Notes under the pieces: generated by a model
Database searches by the model: none
Told to the model about the DNA's origin: nothing
What the model saw: the letters and a program-made list of their open reading frames with translations, nothing else
Shown: in pieces, positions 22,609-31,905 of the stretch
Position numbering within the stretch: the first letter of the stretch is position 1
Layout of the letters: every line of letters starts with the position of its first letter
Assembly (NCBI GenBank): GCA_946545645.1
Contig: CAMNNQ010000173.1
Coordinates: 1 to 45,775 of the forward strand
Length of the DNA: 45,775 nt
Source of the DNA: an uncultured Clostridia bacterium
Lineage (GTDB): Bacteria; Bacillota; Clostridia; Oscillospirales; Ruminococcaceae
Direction: 5' to 3'
Made by a program: the position numbers and the translations under genes

Positions 22609-23769
22609 ATGTTTAGGAAAATTCTTTGTGTTATCTCTGCGATACTGATACTGACCGCTTGCTCTTCCGGGGACAGCACAGCGTCGGGGGAGTCCGGCCC
22701 CGGAGATACAGCAGACACCGGGCTGAATTACGGCAAGGTCATGCCGGAGGACGCCTATCAGAATTACGAAAAGGTAGCCGGGAAAAGCTATAAGCATCTC
22801 AATATGCCTGAGGTCATAGTTCCCGAAAAGTTTGAGAGAGCTTATAAGGTGGATTTTAACCTTCTGCCCCCTGACTGTGACAAGGACAAGGTGGTAAAGC
22901 TGTTCAAAGACTTTCTTGGAGATAACTGCCTTGAACCTGAAACTGTCGGAACAGGAGGTGTGATCGTCAGAAAGATCGACCCAAAGGCGGCTGATGAGAA
23001 TTCAGTCTACGTTGGCGACGGGAGCTTTTCAGATGACGGCTTTTTCAGTCTTTATCTTAAATCAAGACAAATGCAGGCCCCTGAGGACTATGACGAATCT
23101 CAGACTAAGCATTACCGCGTTTCTACCGACGGAGGGACGGTTATCGAATTTGCAGGCTCAGACACTACTGTTGCTCAGGAGGCAGGTCTGATCGAAAAGC
23201 AGCTCTCGGATTTAATGGGCGATACCTTCGGCCCCTATACCTACGGCATCGACGAGATGCATATTACCGGGTTCGGTGAGATCGGGGCAAACGGTTCGGT
23301 CAGGATAGAGGGGATACCGCTCCAGTATATTGCCTCCAGATATGAAAAGAAGCTGGATGCCTATACTCTGGAGACTGACTATGTCGCCTTTAACTACGCA
23401 AATGTCAATGACAATAACGAAATAAGCAATATCGCAGGGGAGCTACCGAATTTTCTCGGCAAGACCGAGCTGGACGGTCTTATCCCCATTGAGCGCGCCG
23501 CCATGCTTGCGGACAACGCCATAAAGGATGAAACTGTCTACGAGATCGCGGATGTAAGACTGATGTACTGTGCGCTTATCAAGTACCCGCTGCGCAATTC
23601 CGAAGGGTATTATTCCCCGGAGCATGATACCCGCGCATCTATCCGCACTCTGGAGCCGACCTGGTGCTTTTTCATCAAAAAGGATGATCCTCTTGCTCAC
23701 GAGGATTTCATCAAGGTCAACGCGGTAACAGGCGAAGTCAGGGTGCTGCTGGGGCAGGATGAGAAATAA
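22609..23769 (+). CDS. Predicted lipoprotein of unknown function, paralog 1
   Basis: A 386-aa secreted lipoprotein. The signal peptide ends in the lipobox LTAC with C18 as the lipidated residue, followed by a Ser/Gly/Asp-rich linker. The mature part has no motif I recognise. It is clearly homologous to the next gene over its whole length: shared blocks include KLMMPEVIVP-type KHLNMPEVIVPEK, GxTxVAQxA, FxGPYxYxI, LxxIPIERAAxLAD and RTLEPTWCFxxxK near the C-terminus. The ATG 22609 is chosen for GGGAGGG 6 nt upstream. It sits 15 nt before its paralog, so the two are cotranscribed. Confidence 0.85.
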   Translation: MFRKILCVISAILILTACSSGDSTASGESGPGDTADTGLNYGKVMPEDAYQNYEKVAGKSYKHLNMPEVIVPEKFERAYKVDFNLLPPDCDKDKVVKLFKDFLGDNCLEPETVGTGGVIVRKIDPKAADENSVYVGDGSFSDDGFFSLYLKSRQMQAPEDYDESQTKHYRVSTDGGTVIEFAGSDTTVAQEAGLIEKQLSDLMGDTFGPYTYGIDEMHITGFGEIGANGSVRIEGIPLQYIASRYEKKLDAYTLETDYVAFNYANVNDNNEISNIAGELPNFLGKTELDGLIPIERAAMLADNAIKDETVYEIADVRLMYCALIKYPLRNSEGYYSPEHDTRASIRTLEPTWCFFIKKDDPLAHEDFIKVNAVTGEVRVLLGQDEK

Positions 23770-23784
23770 TAAGGAGGAGTCGAT

Positions 23785-24924
23785 ATGTTCAGAAGGATCT
23801 TTTGCGCAGTTGCTGCTGCGGTCATAGCGCTTTCGCTGGCAGCCTGCTCTTCGGATGAGAGCGCCCCGGAGGGGCCTGCTTTCGGAAAGGTAGCGGTAGA
23901 GGACGCCTTTGATAACTGGCAGCGCGTCGCCGGGAAGCAGTACAAGCATCTGAAAATGCCAGAGGTCATAGTTCCGCAGCAGATCACAAAAGCCTACAAG
24001 ATCGACTTCAATTTGCTGGCGCCCCAGGTAGACAGGGAGAAGCTCAGAAAGGTATTCAAGGATTTCCTCGGAGATTCTTTCTCGGACAAGCCTCAGGATA
24101 TCGGAGACGGCGGAGTCGTTTATCCGCCTATTGAGGGCAAGCGCCCCGCCGGCAGCGGGACTTATCAGAGGGACGGCTTTTTCACTATGTCTTTTGAGTT
24201 CGAGCCCAGCGAGTATACCGACCCGAACAGCCCGGAAAACAAAAACTATACCGTCAGCGCTCAGGGAGATACTGTCATCGAATTTGCCGGCAAGACGACT
24301 ACTGTCGCACAGAAGGCCGAAATGATCGGCAATAAGATCAACGAGGCTTTGGGAAATATCTTCGGGCCATACAGCTATGCCATACACCAGCTTACCGTTA
24401 CCCCAAAGGAGATAACCGCCAACGGCGGGCTCGTGCTGGAAGGCATACCCTTCCAGTATATCGGCTCAAAATATTCAAAGAATCTGGACGATAAATTCGC
24501 CACCGAGACGGATTACGCCTGCAACGTTTTCAGCTATATAGGCGAGAAGGACGACATCGTATGGATAGGCGCAAGCGGTATCCCGACCTTTATGGGAAAG
24601 ACCGAGCTGGATTCGATCATCCCGATCGAGCGCGCCGCTGAGCTGGCGGACAGGGGAGTCGGAGACGAGTCCTTTGAGATCGCTGATGTCAAGCTGATGT
24701 ACTGTGCGCTGATCGAATATCCCAAGCGTGCCGCAGACGGCACATTTCCTCCGGAATACGACACCCGCGGAGAGATCCGCACCCTTGAGCCTACCTGGTG
24801 CTTCATCCTTGAAAAGGAGCATTACAGCGATCTTGACGAGTTCGTAAAGGTCAACGCCTTAACGGGAGAAGTCAAGATCCTTATTGGATCGGATGATAGC
24901 GGGCAGGAGATCGCCGCAAAATAA
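23785..24924 (+). CDS. Predicted lipoprotein of unknown function, paralog 2
   Basis: A 379-aa secreted lipoprotein with a lipobox LAAC and lipid anchor C21. It is a tandem paralog of the preceding gene, with matching blocks from the VAGKxYKHLxMPEVIVP region to LEPTWCF near the C-terminus. The divergence is large, with different charged linkers and loops, so the duplication is old and both copies appear maintained. AAGGAGG precedes the ATG. No enzyme motif is visible; a substrate-binding or envelope structural role is possible but unproven. Confidence 0.85.
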   Translation: MFRRIFCAVAAAVIALSLAACSSDESAPEGPAFGKVAVEDAFDNWQRVAGKQYKHLKMPEVIVPQQITKAYKIDFNLLAPQVDREKLRKVFKDFLGDSFSDKPQDIGDGGVVYPPIEGKRPAGSGTYQRDGFFTMSFEFEPSEYTDPNSPENKNYTVSAQGDTVIEFAGKTTTVAQKAEMIGNKINEALGNIFGPYSYAIHQLTVTPKEITANGGLVLEGIPFQYIGSKYSKNLDDKFATETDYACNVFSYIGEKDDIVWIGASGIPTFMGKTELDSIIPIERAAELADRGVGDESFEIADVKLMYCALIEYPKRAADGTFPPEYDTRGEIRTLEPTWCFILEKEHYSDLDEFVKVNALTGEVKILIGSDDSGQEIAAK

Positions 24925-24933
24925 AAAAAGGGG

Positions 24934-24962
24934 TTGCATTTTCAGGAAATATAGGTTATAAT
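24934..24962 (+). promoter_or_regulatory. Promoter of the DUF1858 gene
   Basis: TTGCAT (24934-24939), a 17-nt spacer and TATAAT (24957-24962). It lies directly after the lipoprotein stop, with no terminator between. Confidence 0.75.
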
Positions 24963-25006
24963 ATAAAGGTAAGCTGGCGTTTCGCATAGAAAAGGAGTAT
25001 GTTAAA

Positions 25007-25213
25007 ATGGCTTTTGAAGTAACAAAGGATACTGTCATCGGCGATATCATGGATAACGATGACACCACCGCCGAGATCTTTATGGGAATGGGTATGCATT
25101 GCCTTTATTGCCCCGCTTCCAGAGGAGAAACTGTCGCTGAGGCTTGTATGGTTCACGGAGTCGATGCGGACGAGATGGTGAAGAAGCTCAACGCTCATAT
25201 CAACGGTAACTGA
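25007..25213 (+). CDS. DUF1858 domain protein (small, CxxC)
   Basis: A 68-aa protein covering one DUF1858 domain: TVIGDIM near the start, then GMGMHCLYCPASRGETVAEAC with C32-x-x-C35, and a C-terminal DxxxMVKKLN helix. These small proteins are common in anaerobes, alone or fused to redox or hybrid-cluster proteins, and probably bind metal or a redox partner through the CxxC pair. It has its own promoter, an AAAGGAG site and its own terminator, so it is monocistronic. Function unknown. Confidence 0.9.
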   Translation: MAFEVTKDTVIGDIMDNDDTTAEIFMGMGMHCLYCPASRGETVAEACMVHGVDADEMVKKLNAHINGN

Positions 25214-25221
25214 GCTAATGC

Positions 25222-25251
25222 GCTGCCGCATCCTGCGGCAGCTTATTTTTT
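25222..25251 (+). terminator. Terminator after the DUF1858 gene
   Basis: GCTGCCGCA-tcc-TGCGGCAGC (25222-25242), a perfect 9-bp stem, followed by TTATTTTTT. Confidence 0.9.
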
Positions 25252-25269
25252 CATCATCTCACCTATCCA

Positions 25270-25439
25270 AGCTCCATGCTGTGACAGACAGACACTCTTT
25301 TGTGCAGAGCTGCCGGGGGAGCCCCTCGCCAAAATTATCAGAAGTCTTTGGAAAGGGGTTTGGGGAATAACCTTTCCTCAGAAAGGTTTTCCCAAACAAT
25401 TCCGCATCAAGGGATGTCTGCAAATCACGGCATGGAGCT
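25270..25439. repeat. Long imperfect palindrome, second element
   Basis: AGCTCCATGC (25270-25279) and GCATGGAGCT (25430-25439) are exact reverse complements. The adjoining TGTGA..CAGACA and TGTCTG..TCACG also pair. The tip is GTTTGGG..ACCTTTC-ctca-GAAAGGT..CCCAAAC (25358-25397). The sequence differs from the element at 1-156 but the design is the same: about 160-170 bp, 10-bp terminal repeats and a tetraloop tip. It ends at the trmK region and encodes no protein. Confidence 0.7.
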
Positions 25440-25478
25440 GTGAGAGGCGGAGGGATCAAATATGTGAGGGGGTTCTGT

Positions 25479-26165
25479 ATGCTGGACGGGAGGCTTTTGG
25501 CTTGTGCGGAATTATGCAATCCCGGGCGGGCGGCTGACATAGGGACAGATCACGGATATCTTCCGATATATCTGATAGAGAGCGGGATATGCGAGAGCTG
25601 TATTGCCTGTGACATAAACGAAAAGCCTTTACTTTCGGCGAGGGAGAATATCCGCGCTGCGGGTCTGGAAGGCAGGATAGAGACTATGCTCTCTGACGGT
25701 CTGGATTCAGTAGAGCCAGATGGGATAACAAACGTCATTATAGCGGGTATGGGCGGAGAGCTGATCCGGGACATTATATCCCGGGCTGAATGGCTTAGAA
25801 ACAGCCGCACAGCTCTCATTCTTCAGCCCATGACCAAATGGGATGTACTGCGCAGATACCTTTATGAGAGCGGTTTTGAGGTAACAAAGGAGCTGCCCTG
25901 CCGCGCGGGAAGATTTGTTTATTCAGTCCTCCGGGCGGAATACACAGGCCGTCAGCCGGAGCATGAATGTGATCTCTGCTATCTTTACGGCGGGATGGTC
26001 TCGCCGGTGACAGAAGACGGGAGAGCTTATCTGCTCAGGCAGGCAGAGCGTCTCGGAGCAGTTGCCGGCGGGATAGGCAGAGACGCTTCAAGGGCAGCAG
26101 AAGCAGAAAAGTATGCCGATGCCTGCGCAAAGCTGAGGCAGCGGTGCGAAATAAAAGAGCGCTGA
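25479..26165 (+). CDS. trmK: tRNA (adenine-22 N1)-methyltransferase
   Basis: A 228-aa SAM-dependent enzyme of the TrmK family, which methylates N1 of A22 in tRNAs with a purine there. The SAM motif ADIGTDHGYLPIYLI is near residues 19-33, and the NVIIAGMGGELI block near residues 78-90 is characteristic. I chose ATG 25479 because GAGGGGG (25466-25472) lies 6 nt upstream; an in-frame GTG at 25440 touches the palindrome and is less likely. The next gene is Nif3-like, matching the yqfN-yqfO order of Bacillus. It belongs to a three-gene run ending with rqcH. Confidence 0.93.
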   Translation: MLDGRLLACAELCNPGRAADIGTDHGYLPIYLIESGICESCIACDINEKPLLSARENIRAAGLEGRIETMLSDGLDSVEPDGITNVIIAGMGGELIRDIISRAEWLRNSRTALILQPMTKWDVLRRYLYESGFEVTKELPCRAGRFVYSVLRAEYTGRQPEHECDLCYLYGGMVSPVTEDGRAYLLRQAERLGAVAGGIGRDASRAAEAEKYADACAKLRQRCEIKER

Positions 26166-26203
26166 AACAGTGAAAAGTAAAAAAATACAGAGAGGTGTAA
26201 AAA

Positions 26204-26962
26204 ATGACAACAGTTAAGGACATCTACGATTACATTGACAGGATCGCTCCGTTCAGAAATCAGGAGAGCTATGACAACAGCGGGCTGAATATCGGCTGGG
26301 GAGACGATGAGGTCAAGGAGGCTCTCATAGCGCTGGACGCTACCTCTGATGTTGTTCGTGACGCCGAGCAGATCGGAGCTCAGCTCATAATCACCCACCA
26401 CCCTGTCATATTTGACCCTGTAAAGCAGATAAATTTCAAGTCTGTTGCCGGTCGTCTTGCCTTTGACGGCATAAGCGTTATCTGTACACATACCTGCTTT
26501 GATTCCGCAAAGATGAACGACCTTCTCTGCGATAAGCTGAACCTTATACCTACAGAGCCTCTTAGGGAAGAGAACGGTGTCCCTCTGGGATATATCTGCG
26601 AGTGCGCCAATATGACTCCCGAAAGGCTGGTAACACGTATCCAGGCCGCCCTCGGTACTACCTGCGTCAGGTATAACAACATGGGCGGAGAGATAAACCG
26701 TACCGCTGTCTGCTCCGGAAGCGGCGGGAGTCTGCTCCCTGATGTCATAGCCAAGAAGGTGGATTGCCTTATCACCGGAGATGTCAAGCACAATGTTTTC
26801 GTCGATGCATACAACGCCGGAGTAATGATAATCGATGCAGGGCACTACCATACAGAGGAGCTCTTCTGCGAGTATATGAGGAACATTCTGACAGATAAGT
26901 TCCCCGGAGTTCATTTCGAGATCGCTCCCTCTGAAAGGGATATTCTTAGCTATCAGTTCTGA
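26204..26962 (+). CDS. Nif3-like dinuclear metal center protein
   Basis: A 252-aa Nif3/YqfO family protein. Metal ligand motifs include ITHHPVIFDP near residue 62, an HTCFDSAKMNDLL segment (the usual HTNLD... with C and F changes) and the C-terminal DAGHYHTEELF. Family members form hexameric toroids with two metals per subunit. Their enzymatic role is unclear, though some are annotated as GTP cyclohydrolase 1 type 2 and B. subtilis YqfO belongs to this group. It lacks the long insert seen in some YqfO proteins. AGAGAGGTG precedes the ATG. It is in the trmK-Nif3-rqcH unit. Confidence 0.9.
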   Translation: MTTVKDIYDYIDRIAPFRNQESYDNSGLNIGWGDDEVKEALIALDATSDVVRDAEQIGAQLIITHHPVIFDPVKQINFKSVAGRLAFDGISVICTHTCFDSAKMNDLLCDKLNLIPTEPLREENGVPLGYICECANMTPERLVTRIQAALGTTCVRYNNMGGEINRTAVCSGSGGSLLPDVIAKKVDCLITGDVKHNVFVDAYNAGVMIIDAGHYHTEELFCEYMRNILTDKFPGVHFEIAPSERDILSYQF

Positions 26963-26971
26963 GGAGATATT

Positions 26972-28726
26972 ATGGCTCTTGACGGAGTATTTTTAAGACA
27001 GGTAAGACTTGAGCTCATGCCTCTTATAGGCGGCAGAGTCGATAAGATACATCAGCCCTCGAGAGAGGAGCTGCTGATAACTCTCCGAACCCGGGACGGC
27101 TCATATAAGCTGCTTTTCAACACCGGAGCCGGGACAGCGAGAGTCCACGCAACAAAAGCGGAGATCGACAATCCCAAAGTTCCGCCTATGTTCTGTATGC
27201 TGATGCGCAAGCAGCTCTCTTCGGGCAAGCTCATAGACATCAGGCAGGACGGGCTGGAGAGGATACTCTATTTCGATTTTGATTCCGCCAACGAGATGGG
27301 CGAGATCTGCCGGCTCACTCTCGCGATTGAGATAATGGGCAGACATTCCAACCTCATCCTGATAAACGCTGCCGGAAGGATAGTAGACAGTATCAAGAGA
27401 GTAGGGCAGGATATGTCGCAGGTGCGGCTGGTGCTCCCCGGGATGGAGTATACCCTCCCTCCGAGAGAGCAGCGCCTATCCTTGATCGATGACAGCCCCG
27501 AGGATATAGCGGCAAAGGTCAGAGAGCAGGGAAATGATAAGCTCCCCAAGGCTCTGATGGCGGTGCTGGAGGGTATCTCGCCCGTGTTTGCAAGAGAAGC
27601 GGAGTTCTTCGTCGGAAGAGGCAGAGAGCTGGCTGTCCGGGATATGACAGATGATGAGTTCGACAGGCTTTGCTTCTATCTCAGAAAGACCGCCGGGGAG
27701 CTCAGCAGCGGAGAGCCGCATTATACTGTCCTGCGAACCGCCGACGGGCTCTTTAAGGACTTCTGCTTTACTTCTGTCAGGCAGTACGGCACCCTTATGG
27801 TTACATCAGAGTGCGAGACCGCCTGCGAGACCCTTGACCTTTTCTTCACCGAGCGCGACAGGACAGCCAGAGTCAAGCAGCGCGCGCAGGATCTTTTCAG
27901 GCTGCTGGTGTCGGCCTCGGAAAGAGTCGCCAGAAGGACAGCAAATCAGCGCCTGGAGCTGGAAAACTGCGCCGACCGCGACACCCTGAAAAAGTACGGC
28001 GATCTTATCATGACGAATCTCTACAAGCTGCAAAAAGGCGACCCGGAGGCAGTTGTGGAGGACTATTGCGTCGAGGGCTGCCCGACGATAACTATCCCTC
28101 TGGAGCGCAGGCTGACCCCTTCACAGAACGCCCAGCGATACTACAAGGAATACCGTAAGGCGGAGACTGCTGAGCGTATGCTGAGAGGGCTCATCGAAGA
28201 AGGGGAGCGGGAAACCGAATATCTCGACTCGGTCTTTGATGCCCTGACAAGAGCAACAGGCGAAGCAGACATAGCGGAACTGAGAGAAGAGCTCTGCGAG
28301 CAGGGATATATCAAGCGCGGCAAGCTGAAGGAGAAGCCTAAGAAGCAGCGCCCTCCGCTGAAATTCATATCCTCGGACGGATATGAGATCAGAGTCGGCA
28401 GGAATAACAGGCAGAACGACCGCCTGACCTGCAAGGATTCCGAAAAGCTGGATATCTGGCTGCACACCAAGGACATTACAGGCTCTCACACAGTTATCTC
28501 CTGCAAGGGAACTGAGCCCCCTGAGAGGACTGTCGAGGAGGCTGCGGTCATAGCGGCCTACCATTCCAAGGCAAGAGCATCTGCTCAGGTCCCGGTGGAT
28601 TACACGCTGATAAAGTATGTAAAGAAGCCCGCAGGAGCAAAACCCGGTATGGTCATTTTCACCAACAACCGCACTCTTTACGTCAGGCCGGATGAGATGC
28701 TGGTCGAAAAACTGAAACAAGGCTGA
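26972..28726 (+). CDS. rqcH: RqcH, NFACT-family ribosome quality control protein
   Basis: A 584-aa protein of the NEMF/Rqc2/RqcH family, often annotated as fibronectin-binding protein. It has the N-terminal NFACT-N region (MALDGVFLRQVRLEL start), a coiled-coil middle with a helix-hairpin-helix, and a C-terminal NFACT-R (DUF814) domain with LDIWLHTKDITGSHTVI, where bacterial homologues read DLWFHAKDIPGSH. RqcH binds stalled 50S subunits and recruits tRNA-Ala to add C-terminal alanine tails for degradation. Its start lies 10 nt after the Nif3-like stop. A bidirectional terminator follows. Confidence 0.93.
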   Translation: MALDGVFLRQVRLELMPLIGGRVDKIHQPSREELLITLRTRDGSYKLLFNTGAGTARVHATKAEIDNPKVPPMFCMLMRKQLSSGKLIDIRQDGLERILYFDFDSANEMGEICRLTLAIEIMGRHSNLILINAAGRIVDSIKRVGQDMSQVRLVLPGMEYTLPPREQRLSLIDDSPEDIAAKVREQGNDKLPKALMAVLEGISPVFAREAEFFVGRGRELAVRDMTDDEFDRLCFYLRKTAGELSSGEPHYTVLRTADGLFKDFCFTSVRQYGTLMVTSECETACETLDLFFTERDRTARVKQRAQDLFRLLVSASERVARRTANQRLELENCADRDTLKKYGDLIMTNLYKLQKGDPEAVVEDYCVEGCPTITIPLERRLTPSQNAQRYYKEYRKAETAERMLRGLIEEGERETEYLDSVFDALTRATGEADIAELREELCEQGYIKRGKLKEKPKKQRPPLKFISSDGYEIRVGRNNRQNDRLTCKDSEKLDIWLHTKDITGSHTVISCKGTEPPERTVEEAAVIAAYHSKARASAQVPVDYTLIKYVKKPAGAKPGMVIFTNNRTLYVRPDEMLVEKLKQG

Positions 28727-28737
28727 TACAGCGGCAG

Positions 28738-28775
28738 AAAAAGGGTATTCCCCAAAAAGCGGGAATACCCTTTTT
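28738..28775. terminator. Bidirectional terminator between rqcH and rlmD
   Basis: AAAAAGGGTATTCCC (28738-28752) pairs with GGGAATACCCTTTTT (28761-28775), giving a T-run on both strands for the convergent genes. Confidence 0.92.
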
Positions 28776-28862
28776 AAATACTTTCGCCGCGCTGCTTTTG
28801 CAGCACGGCGAATAATAGATCGAACAGATAAATCAGGGTGCAGGGATCAATAGTATAAACTA

Positions 28863-30116
28863 TTATTTCGCCCTTTTCCTGAAGGGCCTTTTTAATTCCG
28901 GCTTTTTGAGGTGTATCTTCAGATGCGCCTTCTGCGGTTCGCCGGATCTCTTGTTCAGCAGGACTACTGTTTCGATCCCTGTCGTGTGCGGGAACATATC
29001 TATCAGCTGGATCTTTACGGCCTTGTACCCAAGCCGCATAAGATGCCTCAGATCCCGCACCAGCGAAGAGATCTTGCAGGAAACATACACTGCTCTCTCA
29101 GGGGCAAGCTCAGCAAGTGATTCGAGGAATTTCCTGTCGCAGCCCGCCCTTGGCGGGTCAACTATGACTATGTCGGCTTTCTCTCCAGAGGAAGCAAGTC
29201 CCGACATGAATACTCCTGCATCCTCGTTGACTACGGTTACATTTTCAAGGCCGTTCAGCCTGATGTTGTAAAGAGCATCCTCTGCGGCAGATTTGTTCAG
29301 CTCTGTCCCGATGACTTTCCCTGCCTTGTCTGCGCAGAGTATGCCTATCGTACCTGTCCCGCAGTAAGCGTCGATCAGCGTTTCGTTACCGGCTGGGGCG
29401 GCATACTCGATGACCTGCCGGTAGAGCTTCTCTGTCTGAGAGGAGTTCACCTGATAGAAGGATTGCGGCGAGACTCTGAATCTTCTGCCCATTATCTCGT
29501 CTTCGATATAGCCGCTCCCGTAGAGGACTATATTCCTGTCTCCGAGAGATAGCGGCAGCGGTTTGTTGCTGACATTGAGCACAAAGCTGGTCAGCTTCGG
29601 GCAGGCTTTTTTCAGTTCCTCCGCCAGCGCTTTTCCGTAGGGAAGAGTGCTGTCTACCGCACAGAGGCAGACAAGGAGCTGCCCTGTTGAGCGGCTGTAT
29701 CTTGTCAGGAGATGTCTGACATAGCCCTTGCCTGTCTGGGCGTTATAAGGCTTTAGCTTGAAGCTCTGCATCAGGCGCTTGAATTCGATGGCCGCCTTCT
29801 GGCAGGTCTTATCCTCCAGCATACAGTCTTCTGTTGCGACGCATCTTCCGGAGCCGGACTGATACACTCCCGAAAGCAGCCTCTCGTGGGAATCGTAGGC
29901 GAAGACAGTCTGTACTTTATTGCGGTAGTTATAAGGATCCTCCGAGCCGACGATCGGCTCCACCTTGCAGAAGCGGGAGAGAAGCCTGTCCGCTTTCTGC
30001 TGCTTCCATTCGAGCTGCTCCATATAGCTCATTGCGAGCTGGCAGCCGCCGCACAGCTTGAAGCGTGAACAGCTCTGCTCACCTGTTTTATTGTTTATTC
30101 TTATATGCCTGCGCAT
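28863..30116 (-). CDS. 23S rRNA (uracil-5)-methyltransferase RlmD/RumA type
   Basis: A 417-aa SAM-dependent RNA methyltransferase. N-terminal Fe-S cysteines C16, C22 and C25 (SCSRFKLCGGCQ) are followed by a C-terminal SAM domain with LIDAYCGTGTIGI and VIVDPPRAGCD. The catalytic cysteine is in YVSCKISSLVRDL, where most homologues read SCNP. The TRAM domain found at the start of many RumA proteins is absent. Firmicute members often modify U747 and U1939 (RlmCD); which one here is unknown. It is the last gene of a minus-strand run and starts 19 nt after the glycosyltransferase stop with an AGGTGATC ribosome site. Confidence 0.92.
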   Translation of the reverse strand: MRRHIRINNKTGEQSCSRFKLCGGCQLAMSYMEQLEWKQQKADRLLSRFCKVEPIVGSEDPYNYRNKVQTVFAYDSHERLLSGVYQSGSGRCVATEDCMLEDKTCQKAAIEFKRLMQSFKLKPYNAQTGKGYVRHLLTRYSRSTGQLLVCLCAVDSTLPYGKALAEELKKACPKLTSFVLNVSNKPLPLSLGDRNIVLYGSGYIEDEIMGRRFRVSPQSFYQVNSSQTEKLYRQVIEYAAPAGNETLIDAYCGTGTIGILCADKAGKVIGTELNKSAAEDALYNIRLNGLENVTVVNEDAGVFMSGLASSGEKADIVIVDPPRAGCDRKFLESLAELAPERAVYVSCKISSLVRDLRHLMRLGYKAVKIQLIDMFPHTTGIETVVLLNKRSGEPQKAHLKIHLKKPELKRPFRKRAK

Positions 30117-30135
30117 AAGATCACCTCGCTCTGTG

Positions 30136-31905
30136 TCATAAGAAACCGACGATAAGATATGTCCCGCAGGATAGGGCAGCGAAGAGGATTATAGCTCCGG
30201 AGAGTATCCTTGACAGCCATTTCTTTGCGGCTGTAGCCTCTCCGCCCTCCAGGACATCGTACAGCATGGCATACTGCACGGCAGAAACTGCCAGCAGATG
30301 ATAGATATACCTGAAATTCTGTGTGCAGGTATTGGGATAGAGATAGCAGAAAAGATAGAAATAGTACATCGAAAACGCCCAGAAGCCGGCCAGGAACAGC
30401 TTATCGTGGAGCTCCGGGCGGGTGTCTTTACGGAAAATCATCCAGATCATGACTCCGACTCCAAGCAAAGCCAGCACAAGCGCCAGCCAGAACAGGACAG
30501 TCGGTATGATCTCCCAGGCGCCGGGAAAATGTTTGGAGCTGATGGACTCTCCGAAGAGAGAGTTCTTGGCAATGGCGACATTCGGGTTATATTCGTCGAA
30601 GGCACTGCCGTCCCGCTTCCAGTTCTCAAATACAGGGTAGAACTGCTTTGATGAGAAGTCGGTAAGCCGGCGGAAGATATCGTCCCCGACGAACTGTGTC
30701 CCCTCACCGAGATTAGGGATATAATCCCATTCCATATTCCATTTTATCATATTCCGCACCGACCACCAGAGCCCCAGCGGGATACATATCGCTCCGAAAA
30801 CGACATATTGCAGCATCAGCTTTTTTATCTTATCAAGATTTTTTGCAAGCTGCCATAGGAATATGACGGCGACAGCCGGGGCGATGAGAGCCGAATTCAG
30901 CTTTGTCATCATAGCGAGGCCGATGGAGAAGGCTATAGGTATGATACGCCTCAGAGTCGGCTCCTTGGCCCAGCGCAGCGTAAGGAATATAGTAACTACT
31001 ACCAGCAGGTTTGCGAGCTGGTCGTTATTGATAGCTCCTGCCGAGAGTATATATGCCGGGTGGAAGGCGAAGAGCGCCAGCGGGAAGATCAGCGCCTTTC
31101 CGGAGAACCCGAAATGTCTGAGTATCTTATATACCAGTATCGCAGCGGCGGCAGAATAGAAGAGAGTCAGCATTTGGAGAGATTCTCTTGCTGCGTTGCG
31201 GCTGACTCCGAAGACATTTTCCAGCAGGTTGATCCATACCGCCGATATGGTATGGTGGAAAGGCGGGTGATAATACTGCCAGCGGGAAGTGGGCTTGAAA
31301 TCCGGCAGATGCAGATTCTGGATCAGGTATTCTATATAGGAGGCGTGCCCCCGCTCGGTGTCGAAGCTGCCGACATCGTTCTGCCTGGTATAGCAGGAGG
31401 TATAGAGCACATAGCAGAACTTCATCCCGAAGCTGATGAGCATTATCATCATCGCGTTATGCCTGTCCTTATCGGTCTTCTCTCCCAGCATGAGCAGCCT
31501 GAGAGCGGCAGCGATGATCACGGTATAGGCAAATATCCATAGCGCCGGCTTTTCCGAGCGGGTAAAGAACCCGGAGAGGACTATCCCGACCGCACAGGTG
31601 ATGACCATAAGGCAGTTCTGAACTGTGCGCCTCAGCTTGTTCCTGCGGCAGAGATATATGACCGATGCGGCGGGGATGCTTATCCCGATAAGGCACCATA
31701 TCATTTTAGCGCTGTCCCGCATATTGCCCTGAGACCCGAAGCAGAGCGGGGTCAGTATCAGGCAGGCCAGGAGAGCCAGGATGAAGGGGTGCCTTGCAAA
31801 GGCATCGTAGACCGGGCTGATGCAGGAGGAGCGGCTCAGCTTTGCAGCCTGGATGGGTGCTTCCTCTGCGGCAGCCTCGTTATTGAGCTGATCGTTTTTC
31901 TTCAT
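30136..31905 (-). CDS. GT-C type membrane glycosyltransferase
   Basis: A 589-aa protein with about a dozen membrane helices. The first large extracytoplasmic loop has the acidic [14 protein letters not shown] block (174-187) and YYHPPFHH (211-218), features of the PMT/ArnT/GT-C family, where an acidic residue in this loop is catalytic. Such enzymes use polyprenyl-phosphate sugars to glycosylate lipids or proteins outside the cell. The start MKKND is preceded by AGAAGGA; the open frame beyond it runs through the oxidoreductase. It overlaps that gene by 26 nt, so the two are coupled. Acceptor and sugar are unknown. Confidence 0.8.
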   Translation of the reverse strand: MKKNDQLNNEAAAEEAPIQAAKLSRSSCISPVYDAFARHPFILALLACLILTPLCFGSQGNMRDSAKMIWCLIGISIPAASVIYLCRRNKLRRTVQNCLMVITCAVGIVLSGFFTRSEKPALWIFAYTVIIAAALRLLMLGEKTDKDRHNAMMIMLISFGMKFCYVLYTSCYTRQNDVGSFDTERGHASYIEYLIQNLHLPDFKPTSRWQYYHPPFHHTISAVWINLLENVFGVSRNAARESLQMLTLFYSAAAAILVYKILRHFGFSGKALIFPLALFAFHPAYILSAGAINNDQLANLLVVVTIFLTLRWAKEPTLRRIIPIAFSIGLAMMTKLNSALIAPAVAVIFLWQLAKNLDKIKKLMLQYVVFGAICIPLGLWWSVRNMIKWNMEWDYIPNLGEGTQFVGDDIFRRLTDFSSKQFYPVFENWKRDGSAFDEYNPNVAIAKNSLFGESISSKHFPGAWEIIPTVLFWLALVLALLGVGVMIWMIFRKDTRPELHDKLFLAGFWAFSMYYFYLFCYLYPNTCTQNFRYIYHLLAVSAVQYAMLYDVLEGGEATAAKKWLSRILSGAIILFAALSCGTYLIVGFL

